DNA of 64,000 bases from Sphingobacterium humi (GTDB taxonomy: Bacteria > Bacteroidota > Bacteroidia > Sphingobacteriales > Sphingobacteriaceae): assembly GCF_009768885.1 (NCBI RefSeq), contig NZ_WSQA01000004.1, positions 310,001 through 374,000 on the forward strand, written 5' to 3'. Below, one piece after another: positions 17,033 through 26,206 of this stretch. Within the stretch, counting starts at the first letter, position 1. The number at the start of each line of letters is the position of its first letter. The position numbers and the translations under genes are program-made. The notes beneath the pieces were generated by a model that saw only the letters and a program-made list of their open reading frames with translations, searched no databases and was not told the DNA's origin.

Positions 17033-20000
17033 TTAGAATTTTAAATTAACACCAAACGTCACACTCTTTGTGTTCGGCACCCCGGCATAGTCAATACCGA
17101 CAGATCCTGAACCAATTACCCCCGCACCAGCAGCACTTGTCTCTGGATCCATTCCTGAATAATTCGTCAGCAAGAATAGATTGGTGGCATTTAAATTGAA
17201 AGATACCCCTCTCAACACATTGGTCTTCGCCAATAAAGTCGCTGGTAAATCATAGGATAAATTCACGGAACGCAGGCGTAACCAATTTACTTCCTCAATG
17301 AAATTACTGGTCTGGTTTACATAATAACGGGTATAGAAGTTTTGATCGGCAACAATCTCGCGCGTCACATCTTCATAGGCATTGGTGTTCGGGTTCAAGG
17401 CCACACCAGATAAGGTAATTTTCTTACCTCTATCTTCCGTTTGCTTGCTAAGCCCATATTGAGTTAATAACACTTCCGTTCCATTGAAAATATCACCGCC
17501 TTTACGGAAGTCTATAAGGAAAGATAAACCCCAGTTTTTATAGGTGAAATTATTATTCAAACCACCGATAAACTTAGGCTCTCTATTTCCAACATGCACA
17601 GTTGCATTCGAGTTGGTAGTAGGTAAGCCTGTAGCCCAGTTTAGAATATATTTACCTTCTTCATTTTTGGTCCATTCTTTACCACTGATACCCATAAAGT
17701 CTCCGTCGTTATAGGATGCTGCTTTACCATCAGCCACTTGCACATCCGTTACATATAAGATTGCAATGCCGCCCGGCAATTGTTTCACCACCCCTTTATT
17801 ATGCGATAAGTTCAACATCATGTCCCAAGAGAAATCAGTCTTCTTCATCACAGCACCTGTCAATGTTAACTCTATCCCTTTATTTTCCAGGGTACCGGAG
17901 TTCACATATTGGAAGATACCCCCTGTGGCATTGTCTACACGTGGAGAAAGAATCTGATCCACCGATTTATTGCTGTAGTAGGTAAATTCAACACCAAATT
18001 TATTGCGGAAGAATTTTAAATCCGTACCCACTTCAAAAGACTGGGTTTTCTCAGGCACTAAATTCGGATTACCCAAGGTCCAAGAGTTTTTATAACCACC
18101 ACCAATTGTACCTTCCACAGGGTCTAAGTACGAGTTGGTTTGGTAGGCTGGGGCATCTTTACCCACTTCGGCCCAAGAAGCTCTTAATTTACCGTAGCTG
18201 AATATATCGTTCGCTTCAAATAATTCCGAGAAGATCAAACTTCCCGAAAATGATGGATAGCGGAAAGATTGGTTCTTTTTAGGCAAGGTAGAAGACCAGT
18301 CATTACGTAAGGTCATACCCACAAAGGCAAAATTCTTATAGCCTACTTTTAAATCACCAAATACGCCAACACGACGGATTTCTGTCATGTTATCTAACAA
18401 GAATCGATCGGATAAGGCAGCGTTTCCAAAGGAATAAAAACCAGGAACAACGAAACGTTGCGCTTTAATACCGGTTGCTTTGGAATTGATGTCTTCGGTG
18501 GCAGCACCTAATAAAAGGTTTACATCCCATACCTCATCAAACGTTTTATGCGCATTCAATAAGAAATTATTGGTTACGAAATTGTATTGTCTGATGTTCT
18601 GAGATAGCATCCCTTTTTGGTAATCGCGGATTACCGCAGATCCTGCATGGATTTTTGACATAAAGGTAGAGGTATAATTATCTACCCCTAAGCGGTAAGT
18701 AAAATCTAACCAATTGGTCAATTTTGCATTGGTATAGAATGTTCCCAAGAAACGGTTGGTTTTATCGTTTTGCGGATTTCTATTGATGGTCCAATAGGGG
18801 TTATCAATGGCACCAAGCAATATCTCCTCTTGATCGTTACCAATCGATACCAACAGCTTTTGAGACCCATCCACATTCAAGTAATCTTTCATGTTGGCAT
18901 TCTGTGGCCAAGCAATGATAGATTCCATGTAGCCGTTACCACCCGAACCCCAAAGACCCGTACCGGTTAAGGTTTTGGTGGTCTTACTTTGGGAATAGGC
19001 TGCATTAGCGCCAAAAGTAAAAATCCCTAGTTTTTGCTCGCCATTAAATCTAAAGTTATAACGACCATAATCTGTCGTCGGAACAATTCCCGTTTGTTTT
19101 AAATGCGCGCCAGATAGGTAGAAATTACTTTTAGCATTGGCACCACTTACGTTAAAGTTATTATCGTAGGTATAGCCCGTTTGGAAAAAGTCTTCCATAT
19201 TGTTATAGATAGACTCGCCACTAGCAAACTGATCCCCCCAGGATAAATACGTTTTGGTATCTACGCCTTTTCCATCCAGGTTTGTTCCTTGCTTGAACTT
19301 GGTTTGTAGTTCCGGCAATTTATTTACCCAGTTGGATCCTACGCGAGAATTGACCCCCACGGTTATTGCGCCTTCTTTTCCTCTTTTTGTGGTGATCACA
19401 ATAGCCCCTGCTGCCGCACGAATACCGTATAAGGCCGCTGCTGTAGGACCTTTCAGCACGGAAATAGATTCAATATCCTCCGGATTGACGTCCATCGCCC
19501 GGTTACCATTGGTTGTCGCGATATTCGTATTTCCATCAAATTGCGATAAATCGCCCATCCCTGTGGAGTTGTCCATCGGCATACCGTCGATTACAAATAA
19601 TGGCTGATTATCCCGTTCTAAGGAAGTACCCCCACGAATAATGATGGATGCCGAAGCACCAGGTGCCCCGCCAGAGTTGGTGATATTTAAACCCGCGATT
19701 TTTCCATTTAAGGAGTTAATCATGTTTGGGTTTTTGTTCTTCATCAACTCATCCGCTTTAATGTCTTGCACGGCATAACCAAGGGCTTTCTTTTCCCTTT
19801 TAATCCCTAACGCCGTTACCACAACTTCGTCAATGGATTCTTCGGAGCTCTGCAATTGAACGTTGTAAAAACTTCCGGTGCCAATAACTTGTTCTACCCC
19901 TGTAGAGCCGATGGCTCTGAAGAGTAAGGTTTCCCCTGGCGCAGCTTGGATCGTAAAGGAACCGTCCGGATTTGTTTGAACCGAGCGATTCGAGCCTTTC

Positions 20001-20134
20001 ACAATCACCGTCACATTGCTCATCCCCTCTCCTGAAGGCGATGTCACTTTTCCAGTAATCGCTTTTTGCTGTGCCATCAAACAAGTTGCGTACAGGCAAA
20101 CCCCGAAAAAAGTAAGTAAAAATCTTCTTTTCAT
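17033..20134 (-). CDS. SusC/RagA-type TonB-linked outer membrane transporter
   Basis: A 1033-residue receptor. After the signal peptide (RFLLTFFGVCLYATCLMAQ) comes a carboxypeptidase-regulatory-like domain (about 22-100: AITGKVTSPSGEGMSNVTVI). A TonB box region follows (IDEVVVTALGIKREKKALGY), then the plug (NSLNGKIAGLNITNSGGAPG; PLFVIDGMPMDN; AALYGIRAAAGAIVITTKRG) and a 22-strand barrel ending in Phe (SVTFGVNLKF). It lacks the STN domain of the receptor at the left edge, so it is not expected to signal through FecR. It is the first gene of the SusC-SusD operon. Length and motifs are normal. Confidence 0.96.
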   Translation of the reverse strand: MKRRFLLTFFGVCLYATCLMAQQKAITGKVTSPSGEGMSNVTVIVKGSNRSVQTNPDGSFTIQAAPGETLLFRAIGSTGVEQVIGTGSFYNVQLQSSEESIDEVVVTALGIKREKKALGYAVQDIKADELMKNKNPNMINSLNGKIAGLNITNSGGAPGASASIIIRGGTSLERDNQPLFVIDGMPMDNSTGMGDLSQFDGNTNIATTNGNRAMDVNPEDIESISVLKGPTAAALYGIRAAAGAIVITTKRGKEGAITVGVNSRVGSNWVNKLPELQTKFKQGTNLDGKGVDTKTYLSWGDQFASGESIYNNMEDFFQTGYTYDNNFNVSGANAKSNFYLSGAHLKQTGIVPTTDYGRYNFRFNGEQKLGIFTFGANAAYSQSKTTKTLTGTGLWGSGGNGYMESIIAWPQNANMKDYLNVDGSQKLLVSIGNDQEEILLGAIDNPYWTINRNPQNDKTNRFLGTFYTNAKLTNWLDFTYRLGVDNYTSTFMSKIHAGSAVIRDYQKGMLSQNIRQYNFVTNNFLLNAHKTFDEVWDVNLLLGAATEDINSKATGIKAQRFVVPGFYSFGNAALSDRFLLDNMTEIRRVGVFGDLKVGYKNFAFVGMTLRNDWSSTLPKKNQSFRYPSFSGSLIFSELFEANDIFSYGKLRASWAEVGKDAPAYQTNSYLDPVEGTIGGGYKNSWTLGNPNLVPEKTQSFEVGTDLKFFRNKFGVEFTYYSNKSVDQILSPRVDNATGGIFQYVNSGTLENKGIELTLTGAVMKKTDFSWDMMLNLSHNKGVVKQLPGGIAILYVTDVQVADGKAASYNDGDFMGISGKEWTKNEEGKYILNWATGLPTTNSNATVHVGNREPKFIGGLNNNFTYKNWGLSFLIDFRKGGDIFNGTEVLLTQYGLSKQTEDRGKKITLSGVALNPNTNAYEDVTREIVADQNFYTRYYVNQTSNFIEEVNWLRLRSVNLSYDLPATLLAKTNVLRGVSFNLNATNLFLLTNYSGMDPETSAAGAGVIGSGSVGIDYAGVPNTKSVTFGVNLKF

Positions 20135-20320
20135 GTTTGATTGTTTTAAAAATGGTTTGATTTAAACCGATAAGAATATCATTAATTTAGTCACAGCAAT
20201 TCTACGAAAAAAAAATCAATACTCTGCGGTTTTATGCAACTTCATTTTAAAACAGGCGTAAATTTCCTTGATAAATAGAACAATTTATCGCTAATAAGTA
20301 AAAAATAGCGGTTAATATGG

Positions 20321-21559
20321 TTATACTTCCTGATTCTGCGTTACTCCGTTTCCTAAAGTCATTAAAGAAGGGGTTAAAAAAGACAGCAGACCAATGCCCA
20401 CCATAAAAATACCGGCAATAATAAAAGCCGTTGCAACCCCTAGGCTGTCGGCAATATTTCCCGCAAACAGGAGCCCGACCAAACTCGGCAGGATAGCAAA
20501 ACTAAAGTAGAGCGAAAATACACGGCCCAACATTTCCGGTGCCACCTCTTCCTGAATAATCGTCATAAAGGCTGCCGAAAAGATCGACATGCCCATACCG
20601 CCAAGACCAGTGACCAGCACAAAAAGATAAAAAGCATCGGCGCTTAAGAGGCCCGACAGCACAAAGGTCAGCCCCAACAGGATATGCATCGCATTCACCA
20701 AGACAATCTTTCGAAACGATAGCTTGAAGGCCGATAGTACGGTGCCGCCCAGCAGCATCCCCACTCCCCAAATGCTTTCCACGATGCTCATTTCCAGCTC
20801 TGCGCCTTTAAAATGTTCAATCGTTAAGATCGGAAACATAATGGCCACAGGCATAATAGCGACGGTGGCCAGCATGGCATAGAGGAACATGCGGTTGAGT
20901 CCTTTATTTTGATGGATGGCATAAAAGCCAAGCTTTAAATCGCGCCAAACTTGTTTAATAGACCCCGAAACCCGCTCACGTTTCGGATTAGGAATCTGCA
21001 CAAACAATAAGCTGCAAATCGCCAAACAGGCACCGATGATATCCAGGTACAGCACTTTATTAATCGGAAAGGCAGCAATGGCCAAGGCACCTAAAGCCGG
21101 CCCGGCAATACTACTGATCGATTGTAACATTTGATTCACCCCAGATACGCGCAACAACTTGTCTTCCGGCACCAATAAAGGAGCAATGGCCTGCATGGCC
21201 GGGCTGTGGAAAGCAGAGCCTATAGAACGCAAGGCCATTATGCTATACAACAAGTACAAATTGATGTCGCCCTCTTTTAAAATAAAAGTCATGACAAATG
21301 TACAACTGGCAATAAAGGCATCGGCAAAGATCATCACTTTCTTACGATCCCAGCGGTCAATATACACCCCCGCAAATGGGCCAATCAATGCCTGTGGCAG
21401 CAAGCCTGCAATGGCAGCATACGCTAATATTTCCGCAGATTTATACGATAAGCTCAGCCACATAATCACGGCAAAGTTTACCGCCGAGCTCGTCAATAGC
21501 GATATAAACTGCCCAATCCATATAAATAGGTAGGTTTTAAACCAATTTTTCTTTTCCAT
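20321..21559 (-). CDS. MFS transporter (drug/metabolite exporter type)
   Basis: A 412-residue inner-membrane protein with about 12 helices. The MFS motif between helices 2 and 3 is GPFAGVYIDRWDRKKVMIFA (about 58-77). Further marks are ALRSIGSAFHSPAMQAIAPL and the second-half copy MFPILTIEHFKG...GVGMLLGG. It resembles the MFS_3/EntS-like exporters that pump out drugs or siderophores; the substrate is not determinable. The mRNA has an unusual leader of about 125 nt with a long-range stem and a possible 16-codon leader ORF, suggesting regulation after transcription start. It lies downstream of sufBCD but is separated from it by a terminator and its own promoter. Confidence 0.9.
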   Translation of the reverse strand: MEKKNWFKTYLFIWIGQFISLLTSSAVNFAVIMWLSLSYKSAEILAYAAIAGLLPQALIGPFAGVYIDRWDRKKVMIFADAFIASCTFVMTFILKEGDINLYLLYSIMALRSIGSAFHSPAMQAIAPLLVPEDKLLRVSGVNQMLQSISSIAGPALGALAIAAFPINKVLYLDIIGACLAICSLLFVQIPNPKRERVSGSIKQVWRDLKLGFYAIHQNKGLNRMFLYAMLATVAIMPVAIMFPILTIEHFKGAELEMSIVESIWGVGMLLGGTVLSAFKLSFRKIVLVNAMHILLGLTFVLSGLLSADAFYLFVLVTGLGGMGMSIFSAAFMTIIQEEVAPEMLGRVFSLYFSFAILPSLVGLLFAGNIADSLGVATAFIIAGIFMVGIGLLSFLTPSLMTLGNGVTQNQEV

Positions 21560-21578
21560 AAAATAATCATGTAATACA

Positions 21579-21675
21579 AATTATACAGCTCCCATCGCGG
21601 AGAGCGGCGTGCAATATTTTCTCCTTTAGAACCTAATTAAAGGGTCCAAGGTTTGAAATTGATGGCTGTATAATT
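21579..21675 (-). promoter_or_regulatory. Structured 5' leader of the MFS gene (long-range stem)
   Basis: On the transcript, AATTATACAGC (21675-21665) can pair with GCTGTATAATT (21589-21579), an 11-bp perfect closing stem. CATC/GATG extends it inward. Between the arms are smaller stems, CCTTTA/TAAAGG (about 21648-21628) and GGAGA/TCTCC. The 3' arm ends 19 nt before the MFS start codon. The arrangement fits an RNA switch or attenuator. No known riboswitch class is recognised. Confidence 0.5.
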
Positions 21676-21687
21676 ACATAAGGTCAT
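21637..21687 (-). CDS. Candidate 16-residue leader peptide upstream of the MFS gene
   Basis: An ATG at the predicted transcription start opens a 16-codon frame, MTLCNYTAINFKPWTL, closed by TAA. Codons 4-8 contain the 5' arm of the closing stem of the leader, so a ribosome on this frame would open it, as in translation-attenuated resistance genes. There is no room for a ribosome binding site, so it would have to be leaderless. Small size and lack of comparison make it uncertain. Confidence 0.3.
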   Translation of the reverse strand: MTLCNYTAINFKPWTL

Positions 21688-21690
21688 ACA

Positions 21691-21720
21691 CAAAAGTAAA
21701 CTATTCCAGTTACTTTCAAA
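21691..21720 (-). promoter_or_regulatory. Promoter of the MFS gene (TTTG-N18-TACTTTTG)
   Basis: On the minus strand TTTG (21720-21717) and TACTTTTG (21698-21691) are 18 nt apart, close to the Bacteroidota consensus. The -33 box touches the T-run of the sufD terminator. Confidence 0.65.
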
Positions 21721-21755
21721 ATAAAAAAGCGTTTAAGATTTCTCCTAAACGCTTT
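21721..21755 (-). terminator. Terminator of the sufBCD operon
   Basis: A 10-bp stem (AAAGCGTTTA / TAAACGCTTT, arms 21726-21735 and 21746-21755) followed on the minus strand by TTTTTTAT, about 20 nt after the sufD stop codon. Confidence 0.85.
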
Positions 21756-21774
21756 CTATACTAAAACTACACTA

Positions 21775-23106
21775 CTAATTACTTTCCAATCCTCGTGCTA
21801 CCAGCTCTTCCACATACGCCTTAATGGCCTCATTGGAAAACTTCGACGTCACATCGAATGCAAAGGCATGCACCAAAAGAATACGTGCCGACTCTTCGCC
21901 GATTCCTCTTGCTCTCAGGTAGAACAAGGCCTCATCGTCAAACTGACCCATGGTACAACCATGCGAACATTTCACGTCGTCAGCAAAAATCTCCAATTGT
22001 GGTTTGGTATAAACGGTAGACTTCTCACCAATCAACATATTGTTGTTTTGCTGGAAGGCATTGGTCTTTTGTGCATCCTCGCGCACAAAGATTTTCCCGT
22101 TAAATACGGCTGTAGCCTCTTCTTGAGGGATATTTTTATACCATTCGTAGGATTCACAATGTGGTTTCATGTGATCTACGATGGTGTGATTATCAACAAA
22201 TTGTTTCGCATTCAACAAGTTGATACCGTATAAATGCGACTCCACCTGCTCCGCATCCAAGCGCACGTTGATATCGTTGCGCACAAATGCCGGACCCGGG
22301 AAGTTACAGTTGTAATTGTTATACAAACTGTGTTTTTCCTGATATACTTCCGTATGGTTGATGTAATGACCGGTTGTTGCTGCCAGTTGCAAGTAATAAT
22401 GTTGCACCTTCGCATTCTCTTTTACTACAATCTCCGTCACTTTATTGTTCAGGTTATCCGCCGATCCATCTGCTGTAATAAAGCTTTCCACAAGCTCCAA
22501 TTCCGCATTTTGCTCCAAAACGATTAAGTTTCTCGTTTGTGCGAAGAAATCTTGACCGCCGGTAGCAATATGCACCAGGTGAATAGGTTTTGATACCACT
22601 TTATTCTTGGCTACCGATAAGTAAATACCGGAGGTATGCAAGGCTGTATTCAAAGCAACCATGGCGCTGCCCGTTTTATCGGCATGCTGCGCAAAATGAG
22701 CCTGAAAATTGGGCTCCTCTTGGGCATCTTCAATAGACTTTATCGTCAAGCCAATCTCGTCTTCTAGGGAAGAGAAAGCCAACACATATTGTCCATTAAC
22801 CAATACGATACGATGGGCATCCAATCCAGGGATTTCAGCTACATCGAAATTCAAATGGGCAACATCGACATCTTCGTTCAATACATAGGGTTTATTGATT
22901 AAACCGTGGATGTTCGTATATTTCCAATCCTCATTCTTTACGGTTGGGAAACCCAATTCCTGAAAACGTGCGAATGCTTCTTGCCTAATTGCTTTTACAG
23001 CAGGCACATCATGGCTCGTTTCCAATTCCTGAAAGCTGCTTGTCAACTGCTGGAATAAGGAGTTTGCTACTAGTGTACTCATGTTATTTGTTATCAATCC
23101 GCTCAT
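21775..23106 (-). CDS. sufD: Fe-S cluster assembly scaffold protein SufD
   Basis: SufD pairs with SufB and SufC in the SufBC2D scaffold that builds Fe-S clusters in the cytoplasm. The N-terminal helical part (about 10-90) is followed by a right-handed beta-helix (about 110-380), with the family-typical end KCSHGCTMGQFDDEALFYLR and ARGIGEESARILLVHAFA. Length, 443 residues, is normal. An internal ATG eight codons in (MSTLVANSLFQQL) is an alternative start. AGAGG lies only 2 nt before the first ATG, too close for a good ribosome site, so the shorter form (from 23082) is quite possible. It is the last gene of sufB-sufC-sufD. Confidence 0.94.
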   Translation of the reverse strand: MSGLITNNMSTLVANSLFQQLTSSFQELETSHDVPAVKAIRQEAFARFQELGFPTVKNEDWKYTNIHGLINKPYVLNEDVDVAHLNFDVAEIPGLDAHRIVLVNGQYVLAFSSLEDEIGLTIKSIEDAQEEPNFQAHFAQHADKTGSAMVALNTALHTSGIYLSVAKNKVVSKPIHLVHIATGGQDFFAQTRNLIVLEQNAELELVESFITADGSADNLNNKVTEIVVKENAKVQHYYLQLAATTGHYINHTEVYQEKHSLYNNYNCNFPGPAFVRNDINVRLDAEQVESHLYGINLLNAKQFVDNHTIVDHMKPHCESYEWYKNIPQEEATAVFNGKIFVREDAQKTNAFQQNNNMLIGEKSTVYTKPQLEIFADDVKCSHGCTMGQFDDEALFYLRARGIGEESARILLVHAFAFDVTSKFSNEAIKAYVEELVARGLESN

Positions 23107-23130
23107 TACCTCTTTTTTATGTCCTTCCGG

Positions 23131-23889
23131 TTAGGCGTTTTGCGTATCTAATTCTTTTAACCAGTCGTAACCTTTTTCTTCTAATTCTAATGCCAATTCT
23201 TTTGGACCCGATTTGACGATACGTCCATCGTATAATACGTGTACAAAGTCAGGCACGATATAATCCAACAAACGTTGGTAGTGGGTAATCACCACAAATG
23301 CATTGTCTTTGGAACGCAACTGATTCACACCGTGAGAAACAATGCGCAAGGCATCGATATCCAAGCCTGAATCGGTTTCATCTAAGATGGCCAATTTCGG
23401 ATTCAACATCGCCAATTGGAAAATCTCATTTCTTTTCTTCTCACCACCGGAGAAACCTTCGTTCAAAGAACGATTGGCCAAGTTTGCAGAAAACTCCACT
23501 AACTTTTGCTTATCCTTCACCATGGTTAAGAATTCTTTGGCTTCCAAAGGAGGAAGACCTTTATACTCGCGAATATCGTTTACTGCAGTCTTCAAGAAGT
23601 TGATATTAGATACCCCCGGAATTTCTACAGGATATTGAAAGGCTAAGAACAACCCTTCACGCGCACGATCTTCCGGCGACAGGTCTAATAAATCTTTACC
23701 TTCCAACAGCACTTCCCCTTCGCTCACTTCGTAGGTGTCACGACCGGCAAGCACATTGCCTAAGGTACTCTTTCCGGCGCCATTCGGCCCCATGATGGCA
23801 TGTACCTCACCTGCTTTAATTTCTAAGTTTAATCCTTTTAATATTTGTTTGTCTTCAACAGACGCATGCAAATTTTTAATGCTTAACAT
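23131..23889 (-). CDS. sufC: Fe-S cluster assembly ATPase SufC
   Basis: ABC-type ATPase of the SufBC2D complex, 252 residues. Walker A is GPNGAGKST (about 35-43), the Q-loop FQYPVEIPGVSN, the signature region FSGGEKKRNEIFQ (about 147-159), Walker B LAILDETDSGLDIDAL with the SufC-typical DETDSGLD, and the switch histidine VVITHYQRLLDYI. It has no membrane part, as expected. It lies between sufB and sufD on one strand with short gaps (24 and 56 bp), so the complex is expressed from one mRNA. Confidence 0.97.
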   Translation of the reverse strand: MLSIKNLHASVEDKQILKGLNLEIKAGEVHAIMGPNGAGKSTLGNVLAGRDTYEVSEGEVLLEGKDLLDLSPEDRAREGLFLAFQYPVEIPGVSNINFLKTAVNDIREYKGLPPLEAKEFLTMVKDKQKLVEFSANLANRSLNEGFSGGEKKRNEIFQLAMLNPKLAILDETDSGLDIDALRIVSHGVNQLRSKDNAFVVITHYQRLLDYIVPDFVHVLYDGRIVKSGPKELALELEEKGYDWLKELDTQNA

Positions 23890-23945
23890 ATTCTTTCTAT
23901 TGCGTATTATGAAGGGAGCCAGGCCCCCAGCTGTACTCTAATTTA

Positions 23946-25397
23946 TTAACCTACTGAACCTTCCAAGGAAATGGCCAATAATTTCTGTGCTTCCACAGCA
24001 AATTCCATCGGCAATTGATTCAACACTTCCTTCGCATAACCATTCACGATAAGCCCTACAGCTTTCTCCGAATCGATGCCACGTTGGTTTAAGTAGAATA
24101 CTTGATCTTCCCCAATCTTCGAAGTCGTCGCCTCATGCTCCAGCTTCGCGGTTTTGTTCTTACTCTCGATATAAGGGAAGGTATGCGCGCCACAACGGTC
24201 GCCAATCAGTAAACTATCACATTGGGTGAAGTTCCGGGAGTTATCCGCATTCGGACCAATTTTCACCAATCCACGGTAGCTGTTATGGCTTTTGCCCGCA
24301 GAAATACCTTTAGAGATAATCTTCGAACGGGTATTCTTACCTAGGTGAATCATTTTTGTACCCGTATCAGCAACCTGCATATTACGCGTCATGGCAACCG
24401 AGTAAAACTCACCCACCGAATGATCGCCTTTCAAGATAACCCCTGGATATTTCCAGGTAATGGCCGATCCGGTTTCTACCTGTGTCCAAGAAATCTTAGC
24501 GTAATCGCCCTTACAGATACCACGTTTAGTTACAAAGTTGTAAATACCGCCAATACCGTCTTTATCGCCCGGATACCAGTTCTGCACAGTAGAATACTTG
24601 ATCTCTGCATTCCGCATCGCCACTAATTCTACCACGGCGGCGTGTAATTGATTCTCATCACGCGTTGGTGCCGTACAGCCTTCCAAGTAGGAAACGTAAG
24701 AATCTTCGTCAGCAATAATCAGCGTACGCTCAAATTGCCCTGTATTTTGCGCATTGATACGGAAGTAGGTCGATAATTCCATCGGGCAATGCACGCCTTT
24801 CGGAATATACACGAAGGACCCATCGGAAAATACCGCCGAGTTCAAAGCCGCATAAATATTATCGGTTTGCGGAACCACCGTTCCTAGGTATTCTTTTACC
24901 AAGTCAGGATGTTCCTGAACGGCCTCACCAAAAGAACAGAAGATCACGCCCTTTTCTTTTAGTTTTTCACGGAAGGTAGTTTTTACCGATACGGAATCGA
25001 ATACCGCATCAACCGCCACTACGCCGGCCAATATTTTCTGTTCATCCAATGGGATGCCTAGTTTCTCGAAGGTGGCTAGTAACTCCGGGTCTACCTCGTC
25101 CATGCTTTCCAATTGCTTCTTAGGCTTTGGGGCAGCATAGTAAGACAGGTCCTGGAAGTCTACTTCCGGGTTTTCAAAATTCTGCCAAGTCGGCATCTTC
25201 ATGGTCAAGAAATGACGAAATGCTTTCAATCGCCATTCCAATAGCCACTCCGGCTCGTTCTTTTTCGCGGAGATTAAACGAACGGTATCTTCATTTAGCC
25301 CTTTGGGCGCAATGTCCATTTCAATATCCGTCGTAAACCCGTATTTATATTCCTCGAGCTCTAACTCTTTTAGTAAATCGTCGTCTTTGGTGCTCAT
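23946..25397 (-). CDS. sufB: Fe-S cluster assembly protein SufB
   Basis: SufB is the scaffold on which the nascent Fe-S cluster is formed. The 483-residue product begins [20 protein letters not shown]. The conserved body includes [60 protein letters not shown] and the C-terminal [40 protein letters not shown]. Seven codons upstream there is another ATG; I chose 25397 because it gives the normal length and N-terminus. It leads the sufBCD operon. SufS and SufE/U, the cysteine desulfurase components, are not next to it and must be elsewhere. Confidence 0.96.
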   Translation of the reverse strand: MSTKDDDLLKELELEEYKYGFTTDIEMDIAPKGLNEDTVRLISAKKNEPEWLLEWRLKAFRHFLTMKMPTWQNFENPEVDFQDLSYYAAPKPKKQLESMDEVDPELLATFEKLGIPLDEQKILAGVVAVDAVFDSVSVKTTFREKLKEKGVIFCSFGEAVQEHPDLVKEYLGTVVPQTDNIYAALNSAVFSDGSFVYIPKGVHCPMELSTYFRINAQNTGQFERTLIIADEDSYVSYLEGCTAPTRDENQLHAAVVELVAMRNAEIKYSTVQNWYPGDKDGIGGIYNFVTKRGICKGDYAKISWTQVETGSAITWKYPGVILKGDHSVGEFYSVAMTRNMQVADTGTKMIHLGKNTRSKIISKGISAGKSHNSYRGLVKIGPNADNSRNFTQCDSLLIGDRCGAHTFPYIESKNKTAKLEHEATTSKIGEDQVFYLNQRGIDSEKAVGLIVNGYAKEVLNQLPMEFAVEAQKLLAISLEGSVG

Positions 25398-25446
25398 ATC
25401 TCTTTCACTTAGTAGCAAGGCATTGCTGCCTACATGTTTTGAATGG

Positions 25447-25454
25447 CAAAGTTA
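25447..25454 (-). promoter_or_regulatory. Predicted -7 element of the sufBCD promoter (TAACTTTG)
   Basis: On the minus strand TAACTTTG matches TAnnTTTG. It gives a 5' leader of about 45 nt. It lies in the 331-nt divergent region 25398-25728 between sufB and the Lrp gene; the middle of that region (about 25500-25680) is very A+T-rich and shows no further gene or clear operator. Confidence 0.5.
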
Positions 25455-25685
25455 CGACTTAAAAAGGATAAAACAGTCATCTTTATACCGCTGTAAGGCA
25501 GTTTTGCAGAAAAAAAATGACAAATATCATTTATTCAGCTCCTAAGCCTATTTTACCAAAAATATTATGACAATGGCGTGATTAATATAATTAAATTCGA
25601 TATTTAATGGTTTAACATATAAATATAATCTATTGTAAACCGACCTGAAATCGATAAAAAAACAAATTCCGAATTAAACCAAATA

Positions 25686-25693
25686 TAATTTTG
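25686..25693 (+). promoter_or_regulatory. Predicted -7 element of the Lrp gene (TAATTTTG)
   Basis: TAATTTTG matches TAnnTTTG and lies 35 nt before the Lrp start codon. No good -33 TTTG is present at the usual distance, which would fit a promoter that needs help or is autoregulated. Confidence 0.5.
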
Positions 25694-25728
25694 TACATTT
25701 AACTTTCGATTACAAATTTGCGTAGCCT

Positions 25729-26199
25729 ATGTCGTACCAACCAGATAAAACAGATCTAAAGATTTTAAAACTTTTACAGGAAAACGGCAGGATCACCAAC
25801 CTGCAACTTGCCACCAATATTGGCCTGTCTCCTGCGCCAACCCTAGAACGTGTGCGCAAGTTGGAGAACTCAGGCTTTATCAAGAGTTACCATGCTTTCG
25901 TCGATGAAGAGAAATTAGGGCTGGGCATTAAATCCTTTATCCAAATCTCCCTCGACTTCCATACCCATAATGCTATTCCTGAATTTGTGGAAGCGGTTCG
26001 CGCAATCCCAGAAGTTACCGAATGCCACCACGTTACAGGAAACTGCGATTTTATGCTTAAAGTATATGTGAAAGACATCAAAGCCTATGAAGCTGTTATC
26101 ATGGAGAAAATCTCGAAAATCCCTTTCGTGAAAACCTTTCAAACCATGATGATCATGTCGACCAGTAAAAAAGAACCGATCGTTCCGTTGGAATATTAA
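25729..26199 (+). CDS. Lrp/AsnC family transcriptional regulator
   Basis: A 156-residue amino-acid-responsive regulator. The N-terminal winged helix-turn-helix (about 8-65) reads ILKLLQENGRITNLQLATNI, GLSPAPTLERVRKLENSGFI. The C-terminal RAM/AsnC ligand domain (about 75-150) has IPEFVEAVRAIPEVTECHHV, TGNCDFMLKVYV, with the family's GxxD-type turn. Such proteins form octamers and often regulate themselves and a neighbour. The gene is divergent from sufB and 7 bp upstream of the DUF6695 gene, with which it is likely cotranscribed. Confidence 0.95.
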   Translation: MSYQPDKTDLKILKLLQENGRITNLQLATNIGLSPAPTLERVRKLENSGFIKSYHAFVDEEKLGLGIKSFIQISLDFHTHNAIPEFVEAVRAIPEVTECHHVTGNCDFMLKVYVKDIKAYEAVIMEKISKIPFVKTFQTMMIMSTSKKEPIVPLEY

Positions 26200-26206
26200 T
26201 GTTTGA

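Noticed and set aside
17024..17045. ATTTAGAATTTTAAATT, resembling the Fur-like box
   Set aside because: It covers the end of the SusC coding sequence and the SusD start within an operon, not a promoter, and the right half does not match.
23082..23106. N-terminal eight-residue extension of SufD as an established start
   Set aside because: AGAGG is too near the first ATG; the longer start is listed but the shorter one is equally likely.
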